64,000 nt of DNA from Hermatobates lingyangjiaoensis. Taxonomy: Eukaryota > Arthropoda > Insecta > Hemiptera > Hermatobatidae. Location of the stretch: positions 1,777,001-1,841,000 of the forward strand of contig JAPFBL010000003.1 of assembly GCA_026182355.1 (NCBI GenBank), written 5' to 3'. How positions within the stretch are numbered: position 1 is the stretch's first letter; every line of letters begins with the position of its first letter. Below the pieces are notes generated by a model that did no database searches, had not been told where the DNA came from, and saw only the letters and a list, made by a program, of their open reading frames with translations. Below, piece by piece: positions 12,427 through 25,118 of this stretch. The position numbers and the translations under genes are program-made.

Positions 12427-12510
12427 TCATGCCTCGTAAGATTATCCTAGAGTTGGAGCTCTTTCGGACGTTGTCCATCTTCGATAACAAACCTATTGAG
12501 CTGTTATATA
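12427..12510 (+). mobile_element. Single arm of the CGTCATACCTCGT palindromic MITE family
   Basis: GTCATGCCTCGTAAGATTAT, then GGAGCTCTTTCGGACGTTGT and CCATCTTCGATAAC, follow the left arm of the palindromic element at 20433-20619 with scattered substitutions. No partner arm is present here, so this is a solo or half element. Confidence 0.6.
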
Positions 12511-14454
12511 GGGGGTTGGTTATCTGTCAAGTCCACTGCTATCCTGATATTATTATTTTGATTTTATTTAGTTATTTTGATTTTTTAGTTTTTAGCTATT
12601 ATCTAGTTTGGGTTTTTTATATTTTTTAACTTCGTCATTCTGTTTTTCCAGTCTTCTTTTTATTTTTATTAGTGATTTACATAAAATATCGGATTGGTAA
12701 TTTATTTGTTCATTTATTAATTTACCCGCATTTTTATGTTTATACATTTCTATCTGTTTAGTTATGTTGAGTCTCTGCATATTAACAATATGCATGTATT
12801 TAATGATATAATGTATCATTTTTATTTTTTTACATCTTGGCACTTGTACCCAGTGAGTTTTACTTTTAAGAGTCCTGTTATTAAAAATTTGGTTATTTAA
12901 ATTATGAATTAAACGGTTACTTTTCATTTAGATTAACCTAATCAAAGTGTTTTTGTTGACAATTGCAATAGGTGCTAAAGTTTGCATGGTTCAGATGTTC
13001 GTGACTCTAAGTCTGTAAATAGAAAAAATGGACTTCCTCAAGCTTATAACAGGGTAAGCATAGTGGAAAATAAGAATAATCTTCTTTATAACCATTAAGT
13101 AGCTTTGCATGTAATCGATGGGAAGCTTTAGAAATCTTCTTTCATAGGCAAGTTCACCTCAGGAAGAAGAAATGAAGAAGCATGAAGCAAAGGTTTATCT
13201 CTTTTGCAAGGCTTACGACATACAGAATTCATGATTAATAGCGTGACAATCGCAGTACACCAAAGATGTATAGACACAGGAACAACCCACAGTTTGGGAA
13301 GCATTAATGAACAGTATGAGGTTACCTCAAACGATTAGTTGTTTGGATCAGGTTTCTTCAAGTTTAGTTGGACGTCAACAGAAAATGTTTCAATCCATAT
13401 TGTTCAATTAAGAAGAATGACATACGAAATAAATAATGTTCTGAAATAAAGAAAACTAATTCCGTTGCTAGACACTATTACAGTTTGTAAGATTCAAAGT
13501 ATTTTACCAAAGTTGGTTAAAGCCAACAAAAATACATTCCAAGAGTTAGTTATTCAATTATATGCCTTCAAATGAACTTTCAGAAAGTTGGTAATAGAAA
13601 TTGGAGGAGCTACTTTTGTTGAAACATACCTCCAAGAAGAATCATGGTAAACCATCTAAGGCTTAGGCACTTGGTAGTGGTAGGGCAACCTTTTCAGAAG
13701 ATGATGATATCACAGTTGAAGAAAATTCAACTCACAATCAACCGGTAGGTTAACGAAGTGTAAACAAATATTTATAAAACAGCCAATGTACTATTAAGTA
13801 AAACTAAATATACACAGAGAAGTTGGAAGATATTTTTTTTTAGATGGGGATTAAAGAAACCAAAATAAGTATTGTATATCGACCAAGAAAAATACAAATA
13901 TCTAATGTCAGAGTGATCAAGACTTTGCACGGAGTAAGAATACTGGGAGATGAACTAAGAGAGTGATTCACGCTTATTTTTAATACCACTGCTGTTATTA
14001 AAGTCACTATATGCTTTCAGTGGAAGTTCGACTAATTATTACTAACACCAAAAATAACCTAACAAAGGAATATGAGTATGTAAAAGACTGTTCAATGAAT
14101 CAAAAAAGAAAGTTGAAAATAGAAATTTCTATCTGAGAATTCCCTTTCAAATTAACCCTTAAAAGATTAGTAGTTCTTGGAATATTTTAACGAAAAGATT
14201 TATGTATTTAGAAAAATCGTTCTACAAAAGTTGTGGTTTGAAAATGCGGTTACATAATGTACTAAGGAGTACTTATTCTTGGACTAACTCCGTATTTTTA
14301 GACGATATCACCTTATCTGACTGTACAATGTTACTGCATACTGTACCACTGCATTATAATGAAAAGCACAACAAAATACGATTGTTTCCGAGGGTTTATG
14401 AAAATTATTGAAATCCAGCATAATAAAATTGGTAATATCTTAACACAATACAAA
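12511..14454. other. Spacer with one coding-like patch of unknown origin
   Basis: A 111-codon minus-strand frame (12592-12927) is lysine and asparagine rich and resembles nothing I know. At about 13600-13750 the plus strand keeps a coding-like reading with a few stops (it reads LKHTSKKNHGKPSKA, then SEDDDITVEENSTHNQ), which suggests an old coding relic that I cannot assign. Confidence 0.35.
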
Positions 14455-14697
14455 GGGGGGCAGGTTAGCTCAGTGATTAACGTACTCGCCTCTGAACTGG
14501 TAGATCCAGGGTTCGATACTCACCAGGCACTCGATTTATTCACACGAGAGGTGAATAAATCTGAGTACGTCATCCCGCAAAGGGGACGTTAAGCCGTTGC
14601 TCCCGAGTCTGTACAACGTCAGGGACTCGTTAAAGATACCTACTCTAAATACACTTGAGTTAGGCAAAATTTAGGACTCCCACTGTAGAATCACCGA
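14455..14697 (+). mobile_element. tRNA-derived SINE, copy 1 (3'-truncated or variant)
   Basis: The head resembles a tRNA. RNA polymerase III box A is TAGCTCAGTGA (14466-14476) and box B is GGTTCGATACT (14510-14520). The body matches copies at 46948 and 59463, including CTCGATTTATTCA, GGTGAATAAATCTGAG, ACTCGTTAAAGAT, CACTTGAGTTAGG and ACTCCCACTGTAGAAT. It ends at about 14697, before the region that carries the CCTAA tail in the other copies. Non-coding; it would be transcribed by polymerase III and moved by a LINE in trans. Confidence 0.85.
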
Positions 14698-17600
14698 TCA
14701 AACAAAAACACCGTAAAGGGCTGACATTTTTAACCCGCTAGGGAATCGGTTTAAAAGATAAAAAAAAGAACACAATGCGGTGAAATAAATACATTTCAGC
14801 AGATAATAAAGAAAAAAAATATTGGATTATTTTCATTCACCTGAAAGGTAAAAAAAATTTCTAAACTTTTTGAAGAAAAAATTCAGACCATTAAAAACTT
14901 CTGAATTAATTAAGGTACAGTATTTGGGTCGTATCTAACAATGAAATGTCTAATACAGTTGGAATTGAAAATTAAACAAATATTTTTAACTGATGCAGAT
15001 GCTATACAGAACGATTTCTATTTAAAATCTCTCATAACAGGGCTCAATAATTTATCTGAATTAATTAAACAAAAGTAAATTTAATTAATATTTTTAAATT
15101 ATGGCGGATTTAACTTGCAAAGTTTAATGGAAATGTTACCTTGTTAAGAAATAGAAGTCTAAACAATTAAAATATTAATTTTAATCCCGAAGAGGACGAG
15201 ACGCTTGGAATTTTTTGGAATCCATGGAGTGATACTTTTAATTAACAAGTTAAGCTTTAGTCAAATCAAGTTATCATAAAAACAAAACTACTGGTCTATT
15301 AATTTTAATAGCAAAAACTATTATAATTTCTCAACTTATTCTTTAAAATTTATGACGACTAAAGTTAGAATGGAATGAGTTAACACTTACACCTTTGTAC
15401 TAATATTAGTTTACCTTTAGCAATCATTAAATATTAGTGACTTATATTATGAACCAGTGATACTTGCGCATAATTTCAATCCAGTGGAGCTTCACACCTT
15501 TGGTATCTCATCGGAAAGGATCTATGATGGTTCTAATTGTTTCAAATTATTTAATTAAAAAAATAAATAGTAAAACGGGAAAACAATAATATTTTAGAGT
15601 GTCTAATTATTGCTAACTCTACAGTAGCTCTGATAAAAACAATTACTTTGCAACGGTTATACCTTAACGGTACAGCGCTAGGGAGCCCAAATATCTCAAA
15701 AATTCAAGTCTGTTTTAAACATTATCGTAGGCAAGTCATGGTATGATCACAAATGCTATTCTGCTGGAGAAAATAGAAAAACTTGTGTCAGCGCTCGTGT
15801 TTGTGAAATGCACACCTTAACTGTCAATGATTACCACCGCATGGATACGAAAACTAACCAACCAGATTTAATTAGGAGAGCTTTACCAGCTAAAACTTAC
15901 CTAATAATTGCCTGGGGTGGATTGGGTCCTATTGGTTTCAGACGTGACATTTCTACAATACCTAATTCCCCAATTAGCATTAATTTTACATGCTATGCTG
16001 TGAATAATTAAGATTTTAATCATTTATTAATATAAACAATTCTGTGAACATAAGTTTTGAAAAATACACATCATTAAACAATTTCATTAAAATAAAATAT
16101 TGTGCTTAAGATGTATTAAATATTGCTTAAATAAATATTTAAAAATATTTCTTAACTCTAATAGAACAAAATACTGCATTGCTTAAGCTTGTAGAAATGG
16201 AACAAACAACTTATTTTTCTGAAAAAAAAATGAAGTTTAAAAACAAAAACTTCTGAATAGAAAACTCCCAGCCTCAGTCCACTTTTTGTTACATAAATTT
16301 GAAATCTTGGGAGATGAAGGTCAGCGAAAACACCTGATGAGTCATTCGCTGAATGAGAAAGGGAGTCATTCATCTAAATTACTGTTTACATAAATGCGTG
16401 TTTATATATTATATGCAGTCCAAAGTTATGAATCTGATATAGTGATTATTGCATCATTCTTATTGAATAAGGGCCACTAAAATAATGCAACCGGTCTTGC
16501 TTATTATGCGTTCACTGAACAGCACCTTTTTCATTCGGAGAACAAGATTGTGGTAAATGAAGAGCAAACTGAACAAGAGAGAATTTCAGAAACATTAAAT
16601 GTTAACAAAGATCAGACATTTATAAATTATAGAAGTGATGTATCAAATTTGAGTTATATTTTTCAAGTGTATTAATCTGACTTTGTATTATATATTGTTA
16701 AATGTAACCTGCTGCAATATATATTTGACAAAAACATGAGATATTTTAAAAAAATTGTTTTCTGTTTTTTTGTTTTGTCTCTAAAATGGCACTGTTTCAG
16801 TTTATTTTGAAGGTTATATGAACACCAGTTTAATGGAAGATTTAGTAATATGAACATCACTAGTTCTGCAGTAATGTAAAAGTTCATAATTTTTATTATT
16901 CAATAAATTCTTACCTCCTTATCTGCTTTCTGATTATGTATATAATTGTTAAATAATGCATAATCCTTGTTTCTCTTATTAGCTTACAGAAATGGCCTCA
17001 AATAAGAAGCTAAATATTAGAATTTGAGATTTCAGTATAGAAAACTGACTGAGTCAGGATTAATTTTTGTACTATTTAAAATCTAGAACTAATTATTTTA
17101 AAACTTCATGTTTATTAAGAACAAATACTACACTTAAGGTTGTAACAAGTTAGTGTTTTTTGTTCGAACAGTAATGTTAATTTAATAACATTAGTGGAGT
17201 AATATTGTACTATTATGATTGTTGAGAATCAATATATTAACTAGTTTGCTAGGTAATATGCTAATATTAGTTATGCTTACTAGTCAACATGTTAACTAGC
17301 ATGATTATGCTTGAAATCCAGAAAGTTTCAACAAAGATAACATATACTAATGAAGGGTACAATGAAGTATTGATCAAAGGTGAAAATGCAGAAGATTAAA
17401 AAGAGTCGGCTTAAAAGATGAGTGGGTGGCATGCGTACAAGCCCATAACTAACAGATATAATAAAGCACAAAGTGGATTTGGTGGGCACGTTTACCTCTT
17501 CTCTGCCATCGCAATAGAGACGTTAAAATAACAAACGAGGCGAAGAATTAATAAAGGCCTCTGGGTCTAATGGCTTCGTCCTGGGATGGGAGCAGTTTTT

Positions 17601-19084
17601 CACCGGACGTTTTTTTTTTGCTTCGACTGGTCGTCTCTCTTTCTCACTCTCCATACTGATGGGCTGTTTTTCGCACCATTTAATGAAACTGGCTAAACGG
17701 CCAGTGAATCCGAAGTGTGGGCAAGTTAAAACCTTGTGGCCAAATGAACGTAGTGTCATATTATTACTGTGAGAAGACTCCGTCGTTACAATTGTGTATT
17801 ATACTCGTAAATCAAATACTCAATTCAATCACTCTGATCCCCTACTGAGTCCAGCTCCTCGCTTTTCTTACCAAAATAAAATACCACAACTTATATAATT
17901 TAAAATATAAATCTGTTTTATGTAATAATATTAAAAAAAAACATAAATATCTCCAAAATTTGTAATTGATTGATATTGTGGAGCTGTCCAATTTGCACTG
18001 AATTATAGATATCGTCATCTACCGAAGACTGAAATAATAACCTGACTCCTGATTAGGCATGGCTAAACCGTTTGTCATCGAGAAACAAGTTACAGAATCC
18101 ACTAAAGGCCAAAACTAACTATCGGACTCTAAGCCAGATATATGAAACGTATTCTATCAAAAGGAAACGTTACTTAAATCATACCATTTAAAAACCAATC
18201 ACGTTAGTCAAACTTTAAACCAGTTATGGACAAGCAAGTTTTGCAATCTAACTTTGCATTCATTCTACTATGAAACTACTAATTATTCTTTGTCAATCTA
18301 CAATAAAAAAATATTCAACGAGTGACTTAAAATGACATTCGAATATTACATTGATACCACCTGCTGAGGAAATACCAACACGTTACGACCACACTCATCT
18401 TTATAACAAGAATACCTTGGTTTACTAATACGTTCTTTCACTCACTCCCAAATTTCTTATTCAAATGTAACAGAATTAAACTTTTTTTTTGTTTAAATCA
18501 CGTCTAAAATATTTAATTGAAATCATTGAAGGTCAGCGAAAACACCGGATGAGTCAACCATATGGACTTATAAACCATATCAACAAATTAAATTAATTTT
18601 CTGAAAAAAAAAGAACGATTTGAAGTTCAATTTGGAATTCTGTGACAAAGATTTGGAGACACATGGCCAATAACACAGCTTTTCCCTACCTATGTAATAA
18701 ATCTTCTTCAAATCACATAATAACATTTTATTCGTAGCAACATTCCTTTTATTTCAGATTCGTGAATCTATTTATATAAGTGTATTTTTAACAATTTATA
18801 TATAAAAGAATTCTGGAGTGGTTTACACTCAACTTTATATAGTACTCGTTGATAATCAATTGATTCTTTGCTTTTATTTTAAAGTGTCTGTGGTTTAGAC
18901 ATGGTAACAAAAAAAATTTTTTAAAATATTATTGAATTCGTAGATAATAAATTGAATACTTTAATCTGTTTTGTTGTCGACCATATCAATTTTATCCACT
19001 GTAATGAAAATGACAGGTATTTGCTAGATCTTCGGTCTAGAACAATCTGATATATTATTGTTATTATTAATATCCGAGCCTTAG
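14698..19084. other. AT-rich spacer with minor repeats, no gene supported
   Basis: A 29-base phrase (GAAGGTCAGCGAAAACACC, then one base, then GATGAGTCA) occurs at about 16316 and again at about 18529, so a short dispersed repeat is present. A less AT-rich 78-codon minus frame (17523-17759) reads like protein but has no family resemblance and no clear splice signals. Nothing else was recognised. Confidence 0.4.
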
Positions 19085-19485
19085 TCAATATTTTTGGCAC
19101 CCTTGCTGTTCAGTTTAGTGACTCATCTAAAAAGATTTCAATGTATACGTTTTTTCTTCTTCAGAAAGTTATAGGGACAGTTTTAACTGGATTTATATTC
19201 AGAGTTTTCTGCTTTACCCATGTTTCACCAATTTGAATATGCTCTAAGGGCGTGCCAACAACCATTCCTGTTCTTATGGTAACAAGGTCATCTACATACC
19301 CTTGCATATTGTAACATTGATTAATTAGAGTATCCAGTAGGTCTGGTACAACTATTCACTACAATGGAGGCAACAGCACACCTCTCTGTGAGCAGCCTCT
19401 AGTGTAAACCAGTTCATTTGTACTAGATCCTATACTTATACTAATTATTCTTTCGTTAGATTGTTCTAAAGCATTCTATAGTTTT
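19085..19485 (-). pseudogene. LINE (non-LTR) reverse transcriptase relic, palm domain
   Basis: The minus-strand translation gives VYTRGCSQRGVLLPPL, then two stops, IVVPDLLDTLINQCYNMQ, and the catalytic box GYVDDLV, followed by LEHIQIGETWV, LNINPVKTVPITF, a stop, and RRKNVYIE. This is the order of the palm motifs of jockey/R1-like non-LTR reverse transcriptases (RGxPQGGVLSPLLW, then the YxDD box, then NPxKT). The YVDD catalytic aspartates survive, but at least four in-frame stops and the missing flanks make it non-functional. It differs from the relic at 28358-29035, so two LINE lineages are represented. Confidence 0.8.
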
Positions 19486-20432
19486 TAGATTTTAATCTAA
19501 TAAAAGCTGCATATTAATTCAGATTTAATGGATTCTAAAGAATGTTATTAACAGCTCCATGAATATGAAATAAATAGCTAATGATTCCTTTAATATTCCT
19601 TTTAACATGACAAGTTTTTTTTTATTTTATTAACCTAATTTCTGGAACTGACTCTGTTTATTTACCCTTCTTACGTATGGTGTCTCTTATTAACTCTTTT
19701 TTACCAATAACTTCTCATAATACTACACACAGAACTAAATCGTAATCTAAATTAGTAATTTGATTACTTATTAACATAGAGAACTTAATTAGTAATTGTA
19801 ATACTTAATAGTAATGTCATTGTAATACTTTAATGGTGTGAGATCAGGAAATATTTAGTAGGACAATATATAATACAAAATTTTATATTCATTGACTCAC
19901 CGGGAGAGTGGCTTAAAATTAGTAGCCGTTTTGCTATGAAATACCTTTTTCTTCCTTCAGTATTACCAAAAAACCATGAATCGCTTCCACATACAAATAA
20001 CTATTATCTGTCATTTACTTTATAAAAGGTTAAAACATGCCAATTGATTGAAAATTTCTGAAACAACCATTCATCACACCCTAATAAACATACACTATGT
20101 GGTCAATTTGCTTTTGTTTCATAGCTTTAAGAATTAAACCTTCTTCTCATCATATTAATACATTGAAATTTCTTTTATTAGAAGTAGGAAATATTTCTAC
20201 TCACTATTGACAACAAATTTCTAAGTTAGTATAAACAAATGCAACAACTACAACAGGCTATTTGATATTCCAAATTGAGTTTACAGTTTAGAACTATACT
20301 GCCTTTTGCATTATTCAGAAAATTTTGAAATTTTTGAGATGTCATATTAGTTTTATGTAGATTTTTTTCTATAAACATTTTATTTTTCTGTCACCAGTCA
20401 TCAGTCGTATAGGGTAAAAAACATGTTTCATA
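19486..20432. other. AT-rich spacer, no gene seen
   Basis: No recognised content. Sequence upstream of the LINE palm motifs may be further decayed LINE, but it is unreadable by eye. Confidence 0.4.
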
Positions 20433-20619
20433 TTATTAATATGGCAAACCGTCATACCTCGTACGATGATTGTGTCATTGGAGCGCTTTTGGACGTTGTC
20501 CATCTTCAATCAGAACTAACTAACTCTAGTAAGTTGCGATTGAAGATGGACAACGTTCGAAAGTGCTCTAACGAATCCAACATCATCGTACGAGGTTTGA
20601 CGGTTTGCCATATTAATAA
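20433..20619. mobile_element. Palindromic MITE (hairpin with ~80 bp arms)
   Basis: The left arm begins TTATTAATATGGCAAACCGT and the right arm is its inverted copy, ending ACGGTTTGCCATATTAATAA. The arms share CCTCGTACGATGAT and GGACAACGTTC or GGACGTTGTCC segments, with a loop of only about 20 bases (AACTAACTAACTCTAGTAAG region). Almost the whole 187 bp can fold on itself. Related arm sequences occur at 12427 and 25306. No coding capacity. Confidence 0.8.
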
Positions 20620-22662
20620 AATAAATCATACTAAGCTCAGTGGTAATAATAATAAGCATGTATTTAAAAAACATGTTCTAAAATCATAAAATGTTTCCTG
20701 GAGTATATTTTCGTTTATGTAATTTACACCAGTATTCAGCTCTTCCTCTCAAAAGGTGCTATTCTTGAGCATAATTTCATTATTATCCATCAAACAGTGT
20801 GATCTGTTTGTTTCAACGGTGATCTTCTATAGTATTAATAAGCTTTCAGTAAATAATCTTTACTTTTTAACACAAAGTAAACAAATTATTGAAAAATTTC
20901 TATGTGATAATTCTGTTGTTAATTTATATTAATTCCAAAATTTCATTAATCACACTAGAGTTGGAACTATAGAGAAAAAAAGTTGTGTAAAAAGCAAAAA
21001 GTGACTTATTTCAGAATGCAATATGTTTAATAAATATAGCACGCATGTACACAGTCATGCCTAATTTTCCGTGAAATATTATGTTGATTCATGAAATGGT
21101 GTAGCATGTAGCATGCTCAGAATATTTTACGTCTTCGCTATACTTTACTTAGAGCAAAGGAATACGTATGAAAATATTGTTTAACTATAAATCTAATAGC
21201 ACAGGTATAAATTCAGAAATAGATAATATATTATTAGTTTCACAAGTTTATGTAATTTTATTACAATACCCTATTTAGTTACAATACCCTGACCTTGTAC
21301 TTTTTGGTTTGTCTTTGCAATATAGACTATGCGACAGTCAGTAAGGTGGTACAGGATGGAGTCAAGCCAGTTCCCAGCCAGTGGGTACAACCTGCTCCTT
21401 AATTAAATAGAGATATAACGGTATATGAATGCAGTATGTGCCACTTACTTGGTATTTCTCATCTTTACTTCATGTTTTTTTCAAGTATAATGGTCTTAAA
21501 ACAGAAGAGTATGAGTTACCGTACAACAAATGAGGTGTGTAATAAAGAACTTTATTTGTATGGATTAATTTTTGTTTCGTCTATTCTTACTAGCCCGTTT
21601 AGCTGGGAGAAGAGATGCCTATACTCGTTGGTAATTGGATGTCTAAACATAGATTCAATTATTCATGCTGTACATAATCAATTCATGGTGTACATTCGAT
21701 ACAGAAATTTCTTACCTCAAAAGGAAAGCTCTTATTCGGGATAATAAGGAGACACGTTCATTGTAGTTGCAAAATATGTCTATACAGGATATCAATGTCA
21801 CACTCTAATACTATCCATCTAACAAATTTGACTGTCTGAAAAATTTCTTTGGTTCAAAGATGGAGTATGAATAACACAGGAAAGGTCTACCTTGCTAACT
21901 CCAACCTGCTGTCTAGAATATTTCCTACATTACCGTGGTATTAAGAATTCTGCTCCCAATAATGAATACGAAACACAAAGTGAAGGATGCATTTTACACT
22001 CTGTACTGTATATTTTACAGTTGGGACAATTTTTACAGTCAAACTATTGAGTGTACAAACTTTCTCATCTGTAGCGCTACTTTTTTCGCTTAAATAAATG
22101 TTCTCAAACAGGGTTGCTAGGCTTGGTACTTTAATACCAACACTTAATAAAATTTTCTTTAAATACATAATTTTAGTACATTTCTTACTACTTTCACATT
22201 ACCGCATAATATAGTGCTATTTCTAATAATAACAATAATGAGAATTTTTCTTGTTGAATGATCAAAAGAAGTACATTCTATTATAAAGGAAAATTGTATA
22301 ACTTCACAAGAAATTAACTTTTATGGTGAGTACGGTTGCCATGTACAATTAAATTATACTAGTGATACTACAGTTAAAAGCTGTATTAGATATCAAAAAC
22401 GTCTAAACCTTTTTACTTTTCATTTGAAAGCTTTTTCGCAACTTTTCAACTCAGTTGCTTGGTAATGTTGTTTCAGGCTACCTTTGCAATGGCATTAATC
22501 CTTTATGATCTTTGAAGTATATCTTCTTTATATCAATGAGAGACAAAAGAAAATTAGCAATGGTTCTGATAGAGAGTAGACTTGATATAAAACCCTAAAA
22601 GTCAGATAAGGACGAGAAGTATAGAAGTACTATGAAAGAAGACTACTTATCAATAGCTGGAT
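20620..22662. other. AT-rich spacer, no gene supported
   Basis: The plus-strand 102-codon frame at 21436-21744 has no family resemblance and sits in sequence of ordinary AT bias. No other content was recognised. Confidence 0.4.
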
Positions 22663-23340
22663 GATGAACGATTTGTAGCATGGACTCAAATGAGTAATAG
22701 AAACAAAAGTAAAGGCTTTTGTAAGGTTTACAATACGGGAATAGTTGGTAGCACTGCTTCACTCAAAAGATATGCATGTGAAGAAGGAAAAACACAGTAA
22801 AGCATAAGTTATGCTAGAAAGTTAATTCAGAAATACTGAATAAATTGAAATTAGGTGCCCTCGTTGCTGAGTACAATCTGCCAATTATAAATCATCTGCC
22901 TGGTATCATAAATAACATATCCAAAAATTCTAGTAATTCTAAAGCCATTAAATATGCCGGAACGAAAGGTAAAGGTAGACACTATCAGATGACAGGTAAG
23001 TACAATTCTAATGAAGTCGAATCATTACTGCCAACAAACTTCATTTGTATTTATCATTGATGAAAAAACAGATATATCATCTAAAACTTAACTGTTTTTT
23101 TGTGAGATACTGTAACTTTTGTTCTCAAAAATTATTTATCTATATCAGACTTTGTTAGAAAAAACAATTTCTTATTCTTTGAGCGATTATTTTGGAAAAA
23201 AGGTATTTCATTTAAAATTCTCATTGGTTTTTTCAAAGATATAACAGCATTGTAATAGGTACCACAAGTGGAAATCAGTGATCCTAAAATGTACGCAAAA
23301 GGTCCCTTTTTGTATAGCTCACATATGCGGATGTCTGTCA
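22663..23340 (+). pseudogene. hAT-like transposase relic with BED zinc finger
   Basis: The plus strand begins with RFVAWTQMSNRNKSKGFCKV, then IVGSTASLKRYACEEGKTQ. This fits a BED-type zinc finger (aromatic-W-spacer, CxxC position decayed to CKVY, then the LKRH region). After stops, the frame continues IKLGALVAEYNLP, INHLPGIINN and AIKYAGTKGKG. A one-base shift then gives FVFIIDEKTDISSKT, the first catalytic-aspartate block (IxDExTDIS) of ZBED/ZMYM-type hAT transposases. Homology fades after about 23090, with only weak traces to about 23340. Frameshifts and stops make it inactive. A hAT-like terminus lies downstream at 25118. Confidence 0.7.
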
Positions 23341-23991
23341 TACAATACATTAATTTAAGTATTGAATAGGTTTTCCATAGAGTTACTGCACGAGTTACTG
23401 ATATTAAAAATGTAGTAGCAATTCCAGATCATATAATAAAATAATTTTGAGTAAGAACATTAAATTTCTATGTGTAACTAGCGTTCACAAATGTTGACAT
23501 GCTTTCTTTTGCATGTGGAATCTCAATCTTAAACTAATTACAAACAATGAATCTAAACCATATTTCCACAGACAGGCTTCCCTCAATCATATCGAAAAGA
23601 TCAAAACATATCATTTCAACAGAGAAACATGAGATGTTGAACTCTGTAATGAAAGAACGACTTTACATGGCACAATCTTTCGCTGAAGAAAAACACTTGC
23701 GAAATAAAATCACAGGGTATTTTCAATAGGAAACTAAGAAAATAAGCAGTTTTAAAAAAGTAACAGATTTGCATAATATAGTGTTCTCTTATAAGATGCT
23801 AACTGATTTCTTTAGTAGTCACAAAATATTGTGCTTTTGTAACAGGATATGTTGAGCAGGTTAGATACAAAGGATAGTACCATTGAATTGGTGAAGTATA
23901 TAATGGCAGTTTAATAGTTATTTAATATGTTTTTTATATAAGAATAAATTATCTATTACTTACGAAAATAAATTAAGTGACTTTGTGTTAC
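23341..23991. other. Probable remainder of the hAT relic or spacer
   Basis: A 60-codon plus-strand frame (23547-23729, starting MNLNHISTDRLPSIISKRSK) could be more of the transposase, but I cannot match it to a domain. Confidence 0.25.
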
Positions 23992-24090
23992 CTGAATATG
24001 CAGTGAGAGTGATGACAAGGTAGAAAACTCTTGCCAAATGCTTGGACATAATGACACTCCAGGAGTACATCTACCAGCTCCGACACATGC
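23992..24090 (-). CDS. Candidate first coding exon with signal peptide
   Basis: On the minus strand a polypyrimidine-like stretch ends in TTTTTGCAG at 24091, and a donor CAG|GTAACA follows at 23992-23990. Between them, an ATG at 24049 opens the frame MSKHLARVFYLVITLTAYS and leaves one base to be completed in the next exon. The residues have a basic start, a hydrophobic core and small polar residues at the end, as expected for a secretory signal peptide. The first ~40 bases would be 5' untranslated sequence. The patch is less AT-rich than its surroundings. No partner exon is recognisable in the window, so the gene and product are unknown. The alternative is chance: AT-rich DNA gives many cryptic splice sites. 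Confidence 0.3.
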
Positions 24091-25054
24091 CTGCAAAAAC
24101 AACCACGTGTTACTAAAAAGTCGCGAACACTGCAACAAACTTCACACTTAGTTTATAATACTAACAGATTAAGTGAGTAAATATTATATCTCCTGGCTTT
24201 ATAGTTCTCAAGGTTATAAAGCTATACTGATGAACAAAGAAATGAGAACACAAAAGAAACTGTTACGTTTTCTTTGGGTAATTTAAAGTATAGAAAAGGT
24301 ACTTTCTCCATAACATTCATAACATTCTTCATAAAAATATAGATGCTAATTTTTAAGCTACTTCTGTAAATGTGTAAAGCTGTTTTTTTTAAAACACTAA
24401 AGGATATAAATATCCTTTTGGGGTGTTTTTAGTTGAATGGCTAAACTAGAAAAGCCTATAACAATGAATTCTTTGGAAGAACATTGGGTCTTAACCACAA
24501 ATCTATACTTGGCTGTGCAAAATTACTATTATTACAGTCATAAAATCAATTAGTTAATATGCATAAATCATGTACTATTCTATATTCCATAAAAAAAAAA
24601 ATCATTATTGCTCATAATCAGACAACCCTGTCGAAATGACAACAGGAGGAATGGTCATCTGCAATATCATCAGCATTAAGACTATCCGCCTTATATATTT
24701 TTTATCAAAAATAGGACAGCTTCATGTTAATTAGGTTAAAAAGAAGTTAAATATTTCTATGGGAGATAACATAATTTCCTACAGTGGAACATTAATAGTT
24801 TGACCTTTATTTAGCAGATACACTCTCTCATTTACTATTCTACAAGGGCGCCAAACTACACCGCCAGAAGCTGGTGAACTAACTGGCAATGAAGGTATTG
24901 ACGATTACTGCACTGGAAGTGATACAGACATTGAGCATAAACATAAAAACAATTACTGCCTTAAAAACTTATCTTGGTATAATACTTCAGATTTTTTGTT
25001 AGCTTTTTGTTATTTTAATTTTTTCTATTTTATATTTTTACCTCCTCAAAATGT
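24091..25054. other. AT-rich spacer, no gene seen
   Basis: Contains one short coding-like patch at about 24850-24940. It may belong to the same hAT element that appears to end at 25118. Confidence 0.35.
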
Positions 25055-25118
25055 TGCCCCCTGTGACGTGCCACCCGGGGTGGACCGCCACTCTCACCCC
25101 GTCCTTGCTGCGCCACTG
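25055..25118 (-). mobile_element. hAT-type transposon terminus
   Basis: Read on the minus strand from 25118, it begins CAGTGGCGCAGCAAGGACGG and continues into a GC-rich stretch with GTGGCACGTCACAGGGGGCA. Many animal hAT elements begin CAGTGGCGTAGC followed by runs of G, and this abrupt GC-rich block in a 30% GC region fits that pattern. The plus-strand hAT relic at 22663 could be the body of the same element, with this as its 3' end. No matching 5' terminus or 8 bp target duplication was found by eye. Confidence 0.5.

Noticed and set aside
16334..16370. Hammerhead ribozyme (CTGATGA, stem, GAAA, GTC)
   Set aside because: A six-base stem II can form, but the base that closes it before GAAA is missing and no stem I or III partners are evident. 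The related copy at 18529 lacks the CTGATGA core.
17523..17759. 78-codon minus-strand frame, less AT-rich, lysine/proline rich
   Set aside because: No recognised domain and no convincing acceptor or donor. Kept only as a note in the spacer description.
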